This document shows positions 25,153 to 33,343 of a stretch of 36,950 nucleotides of DNA, in pieces; the stretch's first letter is position 1, and each line of letters opens with the position of its first letter. The position numbers and the translations under genes are program-made. The notes below the pieces were generated by a model. It had not been told where the DNA came from. It made no database searches and saw nothing but the letters and a program-made list of their open reading frames with translations. The stretch spans positions 1 through 36,950 of the forward strand of contig JBDRHZ010000014.1 of NCBI GenBank assembly GCA_043816305.1, given 5' to 3'. The DNA is from JAHIVN01 sp018816645 (GTDB lineage Bacteria > Patescibacteriota > Dojkabacteria > JAHIVN01).

Positions 25153-25992
25153 TTAATCTATCCCATAATACTTTTTTACCCTGTCATCCACTTCCCTACG
25201 CGTCGTATCAGACGATCCTTTGTTCAGCTCAAGCAAAAATTTTCTTGCTTCACCATCAAAACATTCGATAATATTTGCCATGACTTCTAGAACTGAATCT
25301 TCGATTTTGTATTCTTCGTCAGCACGCAGGCTATCCAAAACATGACCGACAAGGCCTTCAAGAAGAGTTTTAGTTTTAGAGTTTAGAAATTTAATCATAT
25401 CTTTATACAAAAATTCAACTCCTGTAACAATATAATAAAACTTTTCACGAAGTGATTTTGGAAGTTTGGAATATGCGAGTTCGTAAACTTTCACAACCTC
25501 AATATCGTTTTTTTGTTTGACTGAAAATATGAGGTCGCCGCCAAAGCATTCTCTTACCGAATGTATAAATTTAAGATCAAGTGGAATTTTAAGTACCGTG
25601 TGCGGAATGTTTTGCGAAAGCGCTGAGAATATTTTCTTTATAAATTCGCTGAGATTATTCTCGTTGTCTGTAATGATCTTCTTCCCGTCTAAACTGACAT
25701 CATTCCAGATCTGCACAAGATAGGAAAGCTCAAACAACAGCCAGATAAGCATGATCTCTCTAAGCTCCAATTTTTTGACTAATGGTATAAGTTTGTCTCT
25801 GTCCCAAAGTTTAAGAGCCGTAATCAGATTTGCTTTGGCGATTTTTACTGCATCTCCTACAGCGATAGAAAAAGCCTCTGTTTCCATTTTCGCGGCAAAC
25901 TCTACGCGGCGCTGCTCAGTATCCGGTCCGAAACCAGGATCAACTTCCGCATTAACTGGTATTTTTGATATGCCGATCGATGAACGAATCAT
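25153..25992 (-). CDS. hypothetical helical protein, 279 aa
   Basis: Not recognised. A mostly alpha-helical, soluble protein with moderately hydrophobic helices (for example LREIMLIWLLFELSYLVQIW around residue 76, perhaps membrane-associated), a lysine-rich middle and an acidic/basic C-terminal tail ending KKYYGID. No catalytic motif is visible. A perfect 14-bp tandem duplication lies a few bases upstream of its ATG. The neighbours (Nudix, methyltransferase) do not suggest a role. Confidence 0.55.
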   Translation of the reverse strand: MIRSSIGISKIPVNAEVDPGFGPDTEQRRVEFAAKMETEAFSIAVGDAVKIAKANLITALKLWDRDKLIPLVKKLELREIMLIWLLFELSYLVQIWNDVSLDGKKIITDNENNLSEFIKKIFSALSQNIPHTVLKIPLDLKFIHSVRECFGGDLIFSVKQKNDIEVVKVYELAYSKLPKSLREKFYYIVTGVEFLYKDMIKFLNSKTKTLLEGLVGHVLDSLRADEEYKIEDSVLEVMANIIECFDGEARKFLLELNKGSSDTTRREVDDRVKKYYGID

Positions 25993-25997
25993 TCTAT

Positions 25998-26025
25998 ATG
26001 TAATATCTCAAATGTAATATCTCAA
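25998..26025. repeat. perfect 14-bp tandem duplication upstream of the 279-aa gene
   Basis: ATGTAATATCTCAA occurs twice back to back (25998-26011 and 26012-26025), starting five bases upstream of the minus-strand ATG at 25992. It may be replication slippage or a pair of operator half-sites. It would change the spacing of the promoter or leader. Confidence 0.6.
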
Positions 26026-26156
26026 AACGTTTTCTTCTCAATTTTGACATTAGACATATTAGTTTTGAGTTATTGTTTATTATATTAGAATTCAAACGAA
26101 TAAGGAAGAAATTTGCAGAATGGATAGAACGCTGATAACATAAACTCACAGAGACT

Positions 26157-26218
26157 GCACCAGACCGTGAGACTGGTGCTTTCTTACCTGGTAACAGGTA
26201 GACGGTAGCTGAAAGCTA
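26157..26218. other. three consecutive hairpins
   Basis: GCACCAG (26157-26163) pairs with CTGGTGC (26173-26179) around a 9-base loop, followed by TTTCTT on the plus strand. Then ACCTG-GTAA-CAGGT (26186-26199) and TAGCT-GAA-AGCTA (26206-26218) form two more perfect short stems. The last overlaps the stop codon of the methyltransferase gene. The first hairpin looks like a plus-strand terminator, yet no plus-strand gene precedes it. The block could be a small structured RNA or a 3' processing/termination region. Confidence 0.5.
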
Positions 26219-26935
26219 TTGTTTCATATTACTTTTTCTAATTAAATTGGTTTTTTTCGCTACTAACAGCTTGCACTGAAACAATTTCAGAAAGCTATAT
26301 CTCAATGTTCTTATTTCAAGAATATCGAACCCTGATTTCTTCAGCAACCCTGAAATGCTAAATGAAGTACATTTAAGACCCCTTCCTCCCTTTATTTTAG
26401 CCATAAGAATTTCAGATCTAAATACCGGCCAGATAAGAATTCCTTCCGGAATGAGTTTCTTGTAGGATTCAGAAATTAACAGCTTCTGACCTTCCGGTGT
26501 GAAATATCTCGTAGCAGCGACCTGTGTTATGCCAAAGACGCTGTTATCCTGAACATTGCTGATTTTACTGTTCAAATCCTCAAGTACAGTTACTGCTTTA
26601 GGATATTTTGATTTCAAAATTTCAAGCTGAGTTTTGCTGATGTCGGAGGCTCGGACTCTAAATCCCTGAGCCAGCAATGCTTCAGTTACAATACCAGTTC
26701 CAGCCGCACGATCCAGAATTAAAGCGTATCTCTGGGATATATGTGGTGGAAGATACTTATTGAAAGTTTCAGCTATTTTTTCTGCAATCCATTCTCTCTT
26801 ATAATAGTGCCTCGCGATAGAATCATAAATCCTCGCATCCTCCTTAGTCTTATAACCTTTGCCTAGTAGTTCTCTTATTCCCCATATCAAAGAGTCTGTT
26901 ATAGTTGGTTTTCTGTCCATTTTTAAGTTTAACAT
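26216..26935 (-). CDS. class I SAM-dependent methyltransferase
   Basis: A 239-residue Rossmann-fold methyltransferase. ALILDRAAGTGIVTEALLAQ (motif I, about residues 61-80) binds the SAM methionine end. RASDISKTQLEILK supplies the acidic residue for the ribose (Asp in ASDIS). TPEGQKLLISESYKKLIPEG matches the post-motif region. The substrate is unknown: it could be a small molecule, lipid or quinone-like precursor. ATG at 26935 or the in-frame ATG at 26920 may be used. The stop overlaps the small hairpin described at 26206-26218. Confidence 0.75.
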   Translation of the reverse strand: MLNLKMDRKPTITDSLIWGIRELLGKGYKTKEDARIYDSIARHYYKREWIAEKIAETFNKYLPPHISQRYALILDRAAGTGIVTEALLAQGFRVRASDISKTQLEILKSKYPKAVTVLEDLNSKISNVQDNSVFGITQVAATRYFTPEGQKLLISESYKKLIPEGILIWPVFRSEILMAKIKGGRGLKCTSFSISGLLKKSGFDILEIRTLRYSFLKLFQCKLLVAKKTNLIRKSNMKQ

Positions 26936-27049
26936 AAATCTTAAAGCTCTACACTTTACACACTACGCTCCAAATTGTAAACTTCTTCTAGAACAATTTT
27001 AAATGCTTCCTAATATATGTTATAAACTTACTACTTTCTCTATTCTAAA

Positions 27050-27874
27050 ATGTCGGAAATTAATGACCTCGATCTACAAAACTGGAAGAAACTCGATGAC
27101 ATTCTGACCGACAGTTTATGGCTCATCAAAAGCAGAGACCGCTCGGGTACACACAAAGGAGATTATCATGGTAACTTTGTCCCGCAGATTCCAAATCAGT
27201 TGATTAGAAGATTTACTAAGAAGGGAGATACCGTATTGGATACTTTTCTTGGAAGCGGAACAACGCTTATCGAGTGCAAAAAACTTGGCCGGAATGGAAT
27301 CGGGATAGAACTACTGCCTAAAGTGGCTATGATAGCCAGAAGCAGAATAACCATTAACAACTATGAATCTTCCCCTAAAGACCGGTTTTCTGAAATTATA
27401 GTAGGGGACAGTAAATCAAAAGTCACACGTAAAAAAGTCGATAAAATTTTAAAGGATTACAGAAAAAAGCATTTACAACTGATCATCATGCATCCACCAT
27501 ATCATGACATCATAAAGTTCAGCAAGAACAAGGCTGATCTATCTAATGCCAAAAGTGTATCACTATTTTTAGAATTATTTAGAAAAATTGTAGGGAACTA
27601 TATGGAGCTTTTGGAAAAAGATCATTACATAGCTGTCGTAATTGGTGATAAATATGTAAAAGGCGAGTGGACACCTCTTGGTTTTCAAGTGATGGATCAG
27701 CTCTTAAGCATTAAGTCCTTAAGACTTAAAAGTATAATAGTAAAGAATATGGAAGGGAATAGAGGAAAAAGAAATCAGCAGAACCTGTGGAGATATAGGG
27801 CACTAAAAGGAGGCTTTTACATTTTCAAACACGAGTACATTTTACTGTTCCAGAAAGTGAGTAAGAATTTATAA
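27050..27874 (+). CDS. orphan DNA methyltransferase (N6-adenine/N4-cytosine type)
   Basis: A 274-residue amino-methyltransferase. The SAM-binding motif I is VLDTFLGSGTTLIE (62-75), preceded by a typical HGNFVPQIPNQLIRRF lead-in. The catalytic motif IV is MHPPY (147-151), with His in place of the usual Asp/Asn/Ser of (D/N/S)PP(Y/W). Motif I precedes motif IV, the reverse of the beta-class order. No restriction endonuclease or specificity gene is next to it, so it is a solitary enzyme, perhaps for regulation or phage-type protection. It lies on the plus strand among minus-strand genes. Confidence 0.75.
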   Translation: MSEINDLDLQNWKKLDDILTDSLWLIKSRDRSGTHKGDYHGNFVPQIPNQLIRRFTKKGDTVLDTFLGSGTTLIECKKLGRNGIGIELLPKVAMIARSRITINNYESSPKDRFSEIIVGDSKSKVTRKKVDKILKDYRKKHLQLIIMHPPYHDIIKFSKNKADLSNAKSVSLFLELFRKIVGNYMELLEKDHYIAVVIGDKYVKGEWTPLGFQVMDQLLSIKSLRLKSIIVKNMEGNRGKRNQQNLWRYRALKGGFYIFKHEYILLFQKVSKNL

Positions 27875-28005
27875 TCCGTAAACTGTGAGCTGCAAGCACT
27901 TCGAAAGTCTAGATCATCATAATCTCTCATTCAATCTAATCAAATAAATCATCCCTCATTTCAAATCGGCAATTGTTAATTAGAAATTGCACATTGATAA
28001 TTGCC

Positions 28006-28524
28006 TTAAGGTATGTCTTTAATTGCATCATGGATCTTCACTCTTGTCGGTGGATCGATTTTCTCTGCCGGGTAACCAACTGGTACTAATGCTATAGGTC
28101 TTAGCTTATCCGGAAGGTCGAGAATTTCCTTTACTTTGTATTCCTCAAAGCCTCCAACCCAGCAAGTACCAAGCCCGGCTTCATAAGCAACCAGCATCAT
28201 ATTCTGTACACTAAGCGATGTATCAACTATAGCATAGAGCTCTTTCCCTTTCCCGCTATATTTTACTGAAGAAGCTTCAAGGTCAGCACAAGCAACAACA
28301 ACCAAAGGAGCTTCTACAAGGAATTGCTGGTCAAAGGCTGCTTTTGCAAGGTCAAATCTGATCTCACCGTTAGTGACAAAGTAAAACTTTCTACTTTGTA
28401 AGTTACCAGCAGACGGCGCCCAGATAAGAGCTTCCTTTAGTTTCAGTATTAATTCTAGTGGAATTTCTTTGCTTAAATACTTTCGAATACTCCTTCGTTT
28501 TTTAATTATGTCAAGAATACCCAT
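28006..28524 (-). CDS. nitroreductase-family FMN enzyme
   Basis: A 172-residue flavin reductase of the nitroreductase superfamily. KKRRSIRKY at residues 8-16 binds the FMN phosphate. WAPSAGNLQSRKFYFV (35-50) and the GLGTCWVGGF segment (about 118) are the other conserved blocks. Such enzymes reduce nitro compounds, quinones or flavins using NAD(P)H. Its ATG (28524) overlaps the end of the upstream surface-protein gene by 19 bases, so the two may be cotranscribed, though no functional link is apparent. Confidence 0.85.
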   Translation of the reverse strand: MGILDIIKKRRSIRKYLSKEIPLELILKLKEALIWAPSAGNLQSRKFYFVTNGEIRFDLAKAAFDQQFLVEAPLVVVACADLEASSVKYSGKGKELYAIVDTSLSVQNMMLVAYEAGLGTCWVGGFEEYKVKEILDLPDKLRPIALVPVGYPAEKIDPPTRVKIHDAIKDIP

Positions 28525-29915
28525 TTCTTTTTAAATTTTCTTGTTATAACTATTACTTGTCTATAAAACACTAACATAATTAAAAAATGAGATATCATGG
28601 GTAATAAAACTTTCATTCCTGTCTCTGGGAGTTTGGGTAATTCTATCTCAAACTCCAAATTCGCATACATCGTAAAATAGGTTGTATTCCCATAAGAGTC
28701 TGTCGCTCTCACCTGGATAGTATGCTCTCCTTCAGATAGTTCATATGGTATTGTAATCGTGTACTCCTCTTCACTTTCATCAAATGCTCCATCTGCTGCA
28801 CTTACTCCTAAAGCTGTCCAAGTACCTCCATCAAGAGAGTACTCTACCAATGCTATTGTCGCTGGACTGACTGTTGCTGCTGTTCCTGTAAATGTTGGTG
28901 TGCTGGTATCGTAAGTGATAAAAGTCTCCGGAGTCAGTGTTATTGTTATGACATAGTACTCGTACGCTCCTATGTCATAGGCTGAGCCCTGGGGACGGGG
29001 AACCCCAATGATATCGGTGAGGATATCCGTCAAGGTGTCTCCCGTATCCTTCGCCGGTGAGGTTATTGGGATCCGAAAGTCGTTGCTGAGCAGGTCAAGA
29101 AAAAGAGGATCCTGATGAACGTCATGTGGAGAAGCAAAAATGTTGTTTATCTCCATATAGTCTGTTCCCCATTCAGGCAAACCAGGAAAGCCGGGATTAT
29201 TAAGATACAGGTTATAATCATGATTTATTACAACGTTTGCACTGTTGCTAGCCAGACCGAAATCCCCCGAATTCATCACTATGTTATTTCTTAAAACGGC
29301 GCCACTTCCGCCCAAATACCCCATGTTGAGACCTGAGCTGCTATTATTAAAAATCGTGTTATTATAAATAAATATTCCAGTATAGTTCGAAGCAAAAATT
29401 CCATAACCCAAGTTGTCGTGAATAATATTATTAATAAGTATGTTTGATATTCCGCCATAACACGCTATTCCAGCTGGTATTCCACCCTGATTTACATTTA
29501 TTATTTCAAATCCTGATATTTTTAAATAATTCTTATAAAGGACACTCATTCCAGCATCTTCTCCACTGGCATCTATCAGAGGAATGCCTGTCCCAACCCA
29601 CGATTTGTAAGTAATAACATTCCCCGAAGTACCAGAAACTGCTGGAGTTACTTTTTCGGAATATGTAATTCCCCCCTTCACATTCACAGTATCCCCCGGT
29701 CCAACCACACCAGCCGCTTCCTGGATCGTCTTGAACGCTGTCACAGGGGTTTTGCCGTTTCCGCTAGCACCAACACTGCCGTCTACGTAGCAGTTGCCTT
29801 CAGGATTGGCATTACAGTAGGTTGCTGCTTCGACCTTTGAGGCCAAAACAAAAGAAAGAAGCGAAAATATGAAAAAGCCAGCTAATGTAAGGATTATTTT
29901 ATATGCAATTCTCAT
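28506..29915 (-). CDS. LPETG-anchored beta-helix surface protein
   Basis: A 469-residue exported protein with a signal peptide (about 1-30, cleavage near VEAAT). The N-terminal GASGNGKTPVTAFKTIQEAA with VGPGDTVNV is the entry to pectate-lyase-like right-handed parallel beta-helices. Short turns rich in Asn and Ile repeat through about residue 260 (NILINNIIHDN, then FIYNNTIFNN). An Ig-like domain follows (about 325-420; SLDGGTWTAL, then TIQVRATDSYGNTT). A true LPETG sits at 429-433, then a hydrophobic helix and a basic tail. This is a sortase-type wall or membrane anchor; the sortase is not in the window. Confidence 0.8.
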   Translation of the reverse strand: MRIAYKIILTLAGFFIFSLLSFVLASKVEAATYCNANPEGNCYVDGSVGASGNGKTPVTAFKTIQEAAGVVGPGDTVNVKGGITYSEKVTPAVSGTSGNVITYKSWVGTGIPLIDASGEDAGMSVLYKNYLKISGFEIINVNQGGIPAGIACYGGISNILINNIIHDNLGYGIFASNYTGIFIYNNTIFNNSSSGLNMGYLGGSGAVLRNNIVMNSGDFGLASNSANVVINHDYNLYLNNPGFPGLPEWGTDYMEINNIFASPHDVHQDPLFLDLLSNDFRIPITSPAKDTGDTLTDILTDIIGVPRPQGSAYDIGAYEYYVITITLTPETFITYDTSTPTFTGTAATVSPATIALVEYSLDGGTWTALGVSAADGAFDESEEEYTITIPYELSEGEHTIQVRATDSYGNTTYFTMYANLEFEIELPKLPETGMKVLLPMISHFLIMLVFYRQVIVITRKFKKKWVFLT

Positions 29916-29941
29916 CTTTTAATTGGTATTGTAGTTTAAAT

Positions 29942-29970
29942 ATAGTAGCACATGTATTTAAACATGACAA
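29942..29970 (-). promoter_or_regulatory. promoter of the LPETG beta-helix protein
   Basis: On the minus strand TTGTCA (29970-29965), a 17-base spacer, and TACTAT (29947-29942) preceded by TGC (extended -10). The start would be near 29935, about 20 bases before the ATG at 29915, and that leader has no Shine-Dalgarno motif. Confidence 0.55.
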
Positions 29971-30083
29971 TTTGTAGGTCAAGTTTGCTATGCCGCTTTG
30001 TAGGAAGTAAAATGTTTGTTGTAATATCAATTTTCAGATTATTTTTATAATTGCTTAATTTAAACATTTGATTCTTTCCTCTT

Positions 30084-30569
30084 ATGAAGCCGTTAGAAAA
30101 ACTTGTTGAATTCCTAAAACAAAACAACGTCCCATTCAAGCAATTTCATCATGCCCCCGTCCGCACTTCCGAAGAAGCTCTAGCTCAAAGACCAGACTTT
30201 ATTCTTTCTCAAGGTGCAAAAGCTATAATAGTAAATGCAAAGAAAAGCAGTGATAGACGTGAATTCATAATGCTTGTTTTGCCTGCTGATAAGCGGCTTG
30301 ATTCAAAAAAAGTACGTAAAATTCTCAAATGCAAATCATTTTCGTTTGCTCACGAATCCGATGTTATCCGAATATCCGACGGTGTAGAGCCTGGAGGTGT
30401 ACATCCTTTCGGGAACTTGTTTGGTCTTTCGGTTTATGTTGACAATTCACTTGCGCTAAATGATGAAATAATATTTAATGCTGGGGATCGAAGCGTCTCT
30501 CTAGCAATGAAATGTATTGATTATTTGAAAGTGGTGAGACCTAAGTTATGTGAATTTGCAACTAAGTAA
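30084..30569 (+). CDS. YbaK/EbsC-type aminoacyl-tRNA deacylase
   Basis: A trans-editing deacylase of the YbaK/ProX family, which clears mischarged aminoacyl-tRNAs such as Cys- or Ala-tRNA(Pro). The 161 residues show SQGAKAIIVNAKK (about 42-54), with the conserved Lys, and the block SDVIRISDGVEPGGVHPFGN (about 92-111), the family's G.xxP.G...PFG signature. It complements dtd elsewhere in the window. It is transcribed divergently from the surface-protein gene, with a TATAAT hexamer at 30046-30051 upstream but a poor -35. Confidence 0.85.
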   Translation: MKPLEKLVEFLKQNNVPFKQFHHAPVRTSEEALAQRPDFILSQGAKAIIVNAKKSSDRREFIMLVLPADKRLDSKKVRKILKCKSFSFAHESDVIRISDGVEPGGVHPFGNLFGLSVYVDNSLALNDEIIFNAGDRSVSLAMKCIDYLKVVRPKLCEFATK

Positions 30570-30662
30570 CATTTCATAGATAAGAAAATGCTCTTTGAAA
30601 AATAAGTAGTGCATGATTAAATTGATTGATATGAGTAAGATGATTAATTTGATTAGACACCA

Positions 30663-31031
30663 ATGAGTACTGACTACGTTTATAACTACGAAAAACTTGA
30701 AATATACCAACGCTCCAAACAACTAATTGCCGAATTATACAAAATGACTGGCAAACTCCCAAGCATCGAAAAGTACAACCTGGCCGACCAAACAAGACGA
30801 TCTGTTACATCCGTGTGTCTAAATATCGCTGAGGGGAACTCCAAATACTATAAAAAAGAGCAAGCAAGATATGCAGATAATGCTCTTGCTTCGCTTATGG
30901 AAGTCAATGCTTGTCTTGACATAGCCGTTGAGCTTGATTATGTAAAAATCAAGGATTTAGAAGAAGCTAGGGCTTTAATAAAGGAAATCTACTTTAAACT
31001 AATTGCTTACAAGAAATCGAAGTTCAAATAG
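30663..31031 (+). CDS. four-helix-bundle protein (23S rRNA intervening-sequence type)
   Basis: A 122-residue helical protein matching the family first found encoded in 23S rRNA intervening sequences. YEKLEIYQRSKQLIAELYKM at the N-terminus, LADQTRRSVTSVCLNIAEGN in the middle and ALASLMEVNACLDIA later are diagnostic. Free-standing copies are common in candidate-phyla genomes and have no agreed biochemical role; pentameric assembly and nucleic-acid contacts have been proposed. It is preceded by a GATTGATT-like low-complexity stretch at about 30610-30660. Confidence 0.88.
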   Translation: MSTDYVYNYEKLEIYQRSKQLIAELYKMTGKLPSIEKYNLADQTRRSVTSVCLNIAEGNSKYYKKEQARYADNALASLMEVNACLDIAVELDYVKIKDLEEARALIKEIYFKLIAYKKSKFK

Positions 31032-31143
31032 TAAGTTAAATAATATAAATTTACCTCAAAATCTTTAATCACATTAATCAGTTATATCACTAATGATAAC
31101 CGTACGCTAGCTTATTTTTCACTTTAATGAGATTACAAAACTA

Positions 31144-31917
31144 ATGTCAGATGTAGTATTTACAAACAAACAAAAAAAAGCTATTTACTTGCTTGCATAC
31201 GTTTTTGCTTCCTGCTTAGTCATTTACGTTTTGCAGCCAACGTATATCATTTCGCTATTTCTAGTTATAGTTCCTCCGTCTATCATTAATTTTCTATGGA
31301 TAAAAAAGTCCCGATGGAAGATATTTTTCTTTAGTCTCATAACACTTATCTTATTTGCACCTCCAGTTGAGATCATGACACGTCTTACAAATTCATGGGA
31401 TGTGCAGTCAATTCTTCCCAGACCCTTTGGACTCATCCCGCTAGAAAACATGCTCTTTGGCTTTTTCAATATTCTTTGGCCGCTTAGTTTCTATGAATTC
31501 TTTGTAGATAAAGACCGGACAAAAGTAATATCCAAAAAATTGAAATACCTAGTCGCTCTTTACTGTCTCCTGTCCATAATTGTATACACTCTTTTCTACT
31601 GGAATAAGAAGTTGATTTCAATTGATTATATAGTCGCTTCAATACCGATTCTGATCATCCCGTCACTGATCATATTTACAAAAAACCCTAAGATATTACG
31701 AAAAGTTTTTCTCACAACAGTATTTTTCGCCATAGTTCACTTCACCTTTGAAATGTTTGCTATGAAAATAGGCAACTGGTGGTGGCCAAGTGAATATCTC
31801 CACACATTCAACATCTCAGGAATGGTTTATCCTCTGGATGACGCCATTGTTTGGTTTCTTCTCTCGACCCCGACTCTTATTGGCGGGTATGAGTTTTTTG
31901 TCGATGACAATAAGTGA
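31144..31917 (+). CDS. lycopene-cyclase-domain-like membrane protein
   Basis: A 257-residue protein with about seven transmembrane helices and an internal duplication. In the first half SWDVQSILPRPFGLIPLENM leads into LFGFFNILWP; in the second NWWWPSEYLHTFNISGMVYP leads into LDDAIVWFLL. Both fit the heterodimeric (CrtYc/CrtYd-type) lycopene cyclase domain pattern, W..(x)n..G..P(L/I)E(E/D)..F, with the acidic residues after the Pro. No carotenoid genes (phytoene synthase, desaturase) are nearby, so the substrate may be another polyprenoid or the fold may have a new use. It ends in TGA. The assignment rests on motif resemblance alone. Confidence 0.5.
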   Translation: MSDVVFTNKQKKAIYLLAYVFASCLVIYVLQPTYIISLFLVIVPPSIINFLWIKKSRWKIFFFSLITLILFAPPVEIMTRLTNSWDVQSILPRPFGLIPLENMLFGFFNILWPLSFYEFFVDKDRTKVISKKLKYLVALYCLLSIIVYTLFYWNKKLISIDYIVASIPILIIPSLIIFTKNPKILRKVFLTTVFFAIVHFTFEMFAMKIGNWWWPSEYLHTFNISGMVYPLDDAIVWFLLSTPTLIGGYEFFVDDNK

Positions 31918-32083
31918 TTAAACGATCGAATGATTGAGGATTTGCGATTTGACTTCAAACACAGATTCTATAATTACTAGCAATCTTTTTCTTAAAGTTC
32001 CAATTTTGATTTAATCCCTTTAGATCATTTTGATCTTCTCGATCACTTAAATCTTCTTAATTATCTTCTGATTTTCCTGTATA

Positions 32084-32383
32084 ATGAATAAATCTATGCT
32101 TAATAATCGATTAAGAATGACACAGAAGATTAACGATCCAGGAGAGACTGCACGAATCTTTGCTATCATATCACTAGTTCTAGCCTGTATATCTCTCATC
32201 GGAGGATTTTTTGTAGGCCTGTACGTTTTGCCTATAATGCTTATCAGTGTAGTGCTTGCTATAATGGGCTTAAAATCAGGTTCTGCGAAAGTTCTCTCAA
32301 TTCTTGCTTTATCTATAAACGGACTTTTTCTGCTTATCGGAACTTGTGCTATACTCTGTCTTAATATTTTTATTAATTGGTAA
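32084..32383 (+). CDS. small two-to-three-helix membrane protein (DUF4190-like)
   Basis: A 99-residue protein with a polar N-terminus (about 1-22) and hydrophobic helices at about 24-48, 50-62 and 70-95. The sequence ARIFAIISLVLACISLIGGF, followed by VVLAIMGLKSGS, resembles DUF4190-type small membrane proteins, which have no known role. In-frame ATGs at 32084, 32096 and 32117 are all possible; none has a Shine-Dalgarno sequence. It lies after a GAT/ATC-rich low-complexity stretch and before the broken HD-domain gene. Confidence 0.5.
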   Translation: MNKSMLNNRLRMTQKINDPGETARIFAIISLVLACISLIGGFFVGLYVLPIMLISVVLAIMGLKSGSAKVLSILALSINGLFLLIGTCAILCLNIFINW

Positions 32384-32391
32384 CAGTTCAT

Positions 32392-32979
32392 ATGACAGTC
32401 ATGAAAAATGTCTTTGAGGCTTTGCAAATTCTAAACAACCTGAATCATATAAAGCGAACAGAACCTCATCTGTTTGCTTGAATTCCAAACGAAAAACTTG
32501 AAAGCATAGCTGAACACTCTTATAAGGTTAGCTACTTATGCCTGATATTTTCAGGGAAAGTAAAAAATATGAATGTTGAGAAACTTCTGAGATACTCTAT
32601 TCTGGATGAATGGGGCGAGTGTTTGCTGGGTGACCATCCAACTGCAAGTCTCTCCTACCAAAGTTACTTTGATGAAGATATCCGATCTATCACAAAAAAG
32701 GCTGAAATACTTTCTGATACAAATGTTGTAAAGCCGGAATTAAATGTAGCTGAAAAAAGCCTTTTTGAATTCTGCGACATTCTGGCCAGAACTCTGGAAA
32801 CTGTAAATCTCAAACAGCTGGGCTTAAAGCACAAATGGCTAGAGAAGATGTCCAAAACACAGATTCTTCTTATTCATGACTTTGACTACGAATTCACTAA
32901 TGACGTGATTTCAGAACTGAAAAAACTTTTTGGCGAAGTCATGGATAACGCTTATCTTACTAGAAAGACTGTAAAATAG
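32392..32979 (+). pseudogene. HD-domain hydrolase gene interrupted by in-frame TGA
   Basis: Read through the stop, the frame looks like a YfbR/YfdR-type HD-domain nucleotidase. VFEALQILNNLNHIKRTEPH leads to the TGA at 32479-32481, then IPNEKLESIAEHSYKVSYL, equivalent to the family's ESVAEHS block with its first metal His. The next block, SILDEWGECLLGDHP, matches HDxxE...GD but the HD His is Leu. Both a nonsense codon and a lost metal ligand point to decay. A product starting at the ATG at 32569 would lack the AEHS helix. Read-through or a sequencing error at the TGA are alternatives. Starts at 32392 or 32401. Confidence 0.6.
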
Positions 32980-32993
32980 GCTGCCTATTTTAC
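32971..32993. terminator. perfect 10-bp-stem hairpin between convergent remnants
   Basis: GTAAAATAGG (32971-32980), loop CTG, CCTATTTTAC (32984-32993). It overlaps the TAG stop of the HD-domain pseudogene and ends just before the stop of a minus-strand remnant. It is symmetric and could work as a terminator in both directions, although the flanking bases lack a clean T run beyond the TTTT inside the stem. Confidence 0.5.
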
Positions 32994-32994
32994 G

Positions 32995-33209
32995 CTAATC
33001 CGGCCAATCCACAACTATTTTAGTTCCTTTCATTCTCTCTACTCTGCATTGAAGGTCCTCGATTATCACAGACCGCTTCTCTGCTTCCAACAAAACACCT
33101 TCTATGTGAACTGTTTAACATATACAAGCAACCAGACCTTCACTAGTATCAAGTAATAGTAATTCTCTCTAATGGAAGGAGGAAGCTCGGGGAACTTTAC
33201 CCTGGACAT
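32995..33209 (-). pseudogene. possible frameshifted small gene remnant
   Basis: On the minus strand an ATG at 33209 opens a frame (MSRVKFPELPPSIRENYYYL, then a hydrophobic run) that stops at a TAG near 33105. Shifting frame there continues as IEGVLLEAEKRSVIIEDLQC, then RVERMKGTKIVVDWPD, ending in TAG at 32995. Both halves look protein-like and would join into about 70 residues with one indel. I recognise no family. This could be chance, so the confidence is low. Confidence 0.3.
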
Positions 33210-33343
33210 AGCTGTAAACTGTCTAAAATCGGCTTTCTTTTTTCCAGATAAATTGATATGTTATTATTGTACAATGATGACATTTATTCGATACTATTGT
33301 AATTGCACACTTATTTTGAAACAAGTCTGATCAAAGAGAGATC

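Noticed and set aside
32392..32979. UGA read as glycine or tryptophan (alternative genetic code)
   Set aside because: The HD-domain frame would make sense with UGA as Gly, as in Gracilibacteria and SR1. However, prfB (RF2) is encoded here, and glyQS, truB, the 31144 gene and one ABC permease end at TGA exactly where their families end.
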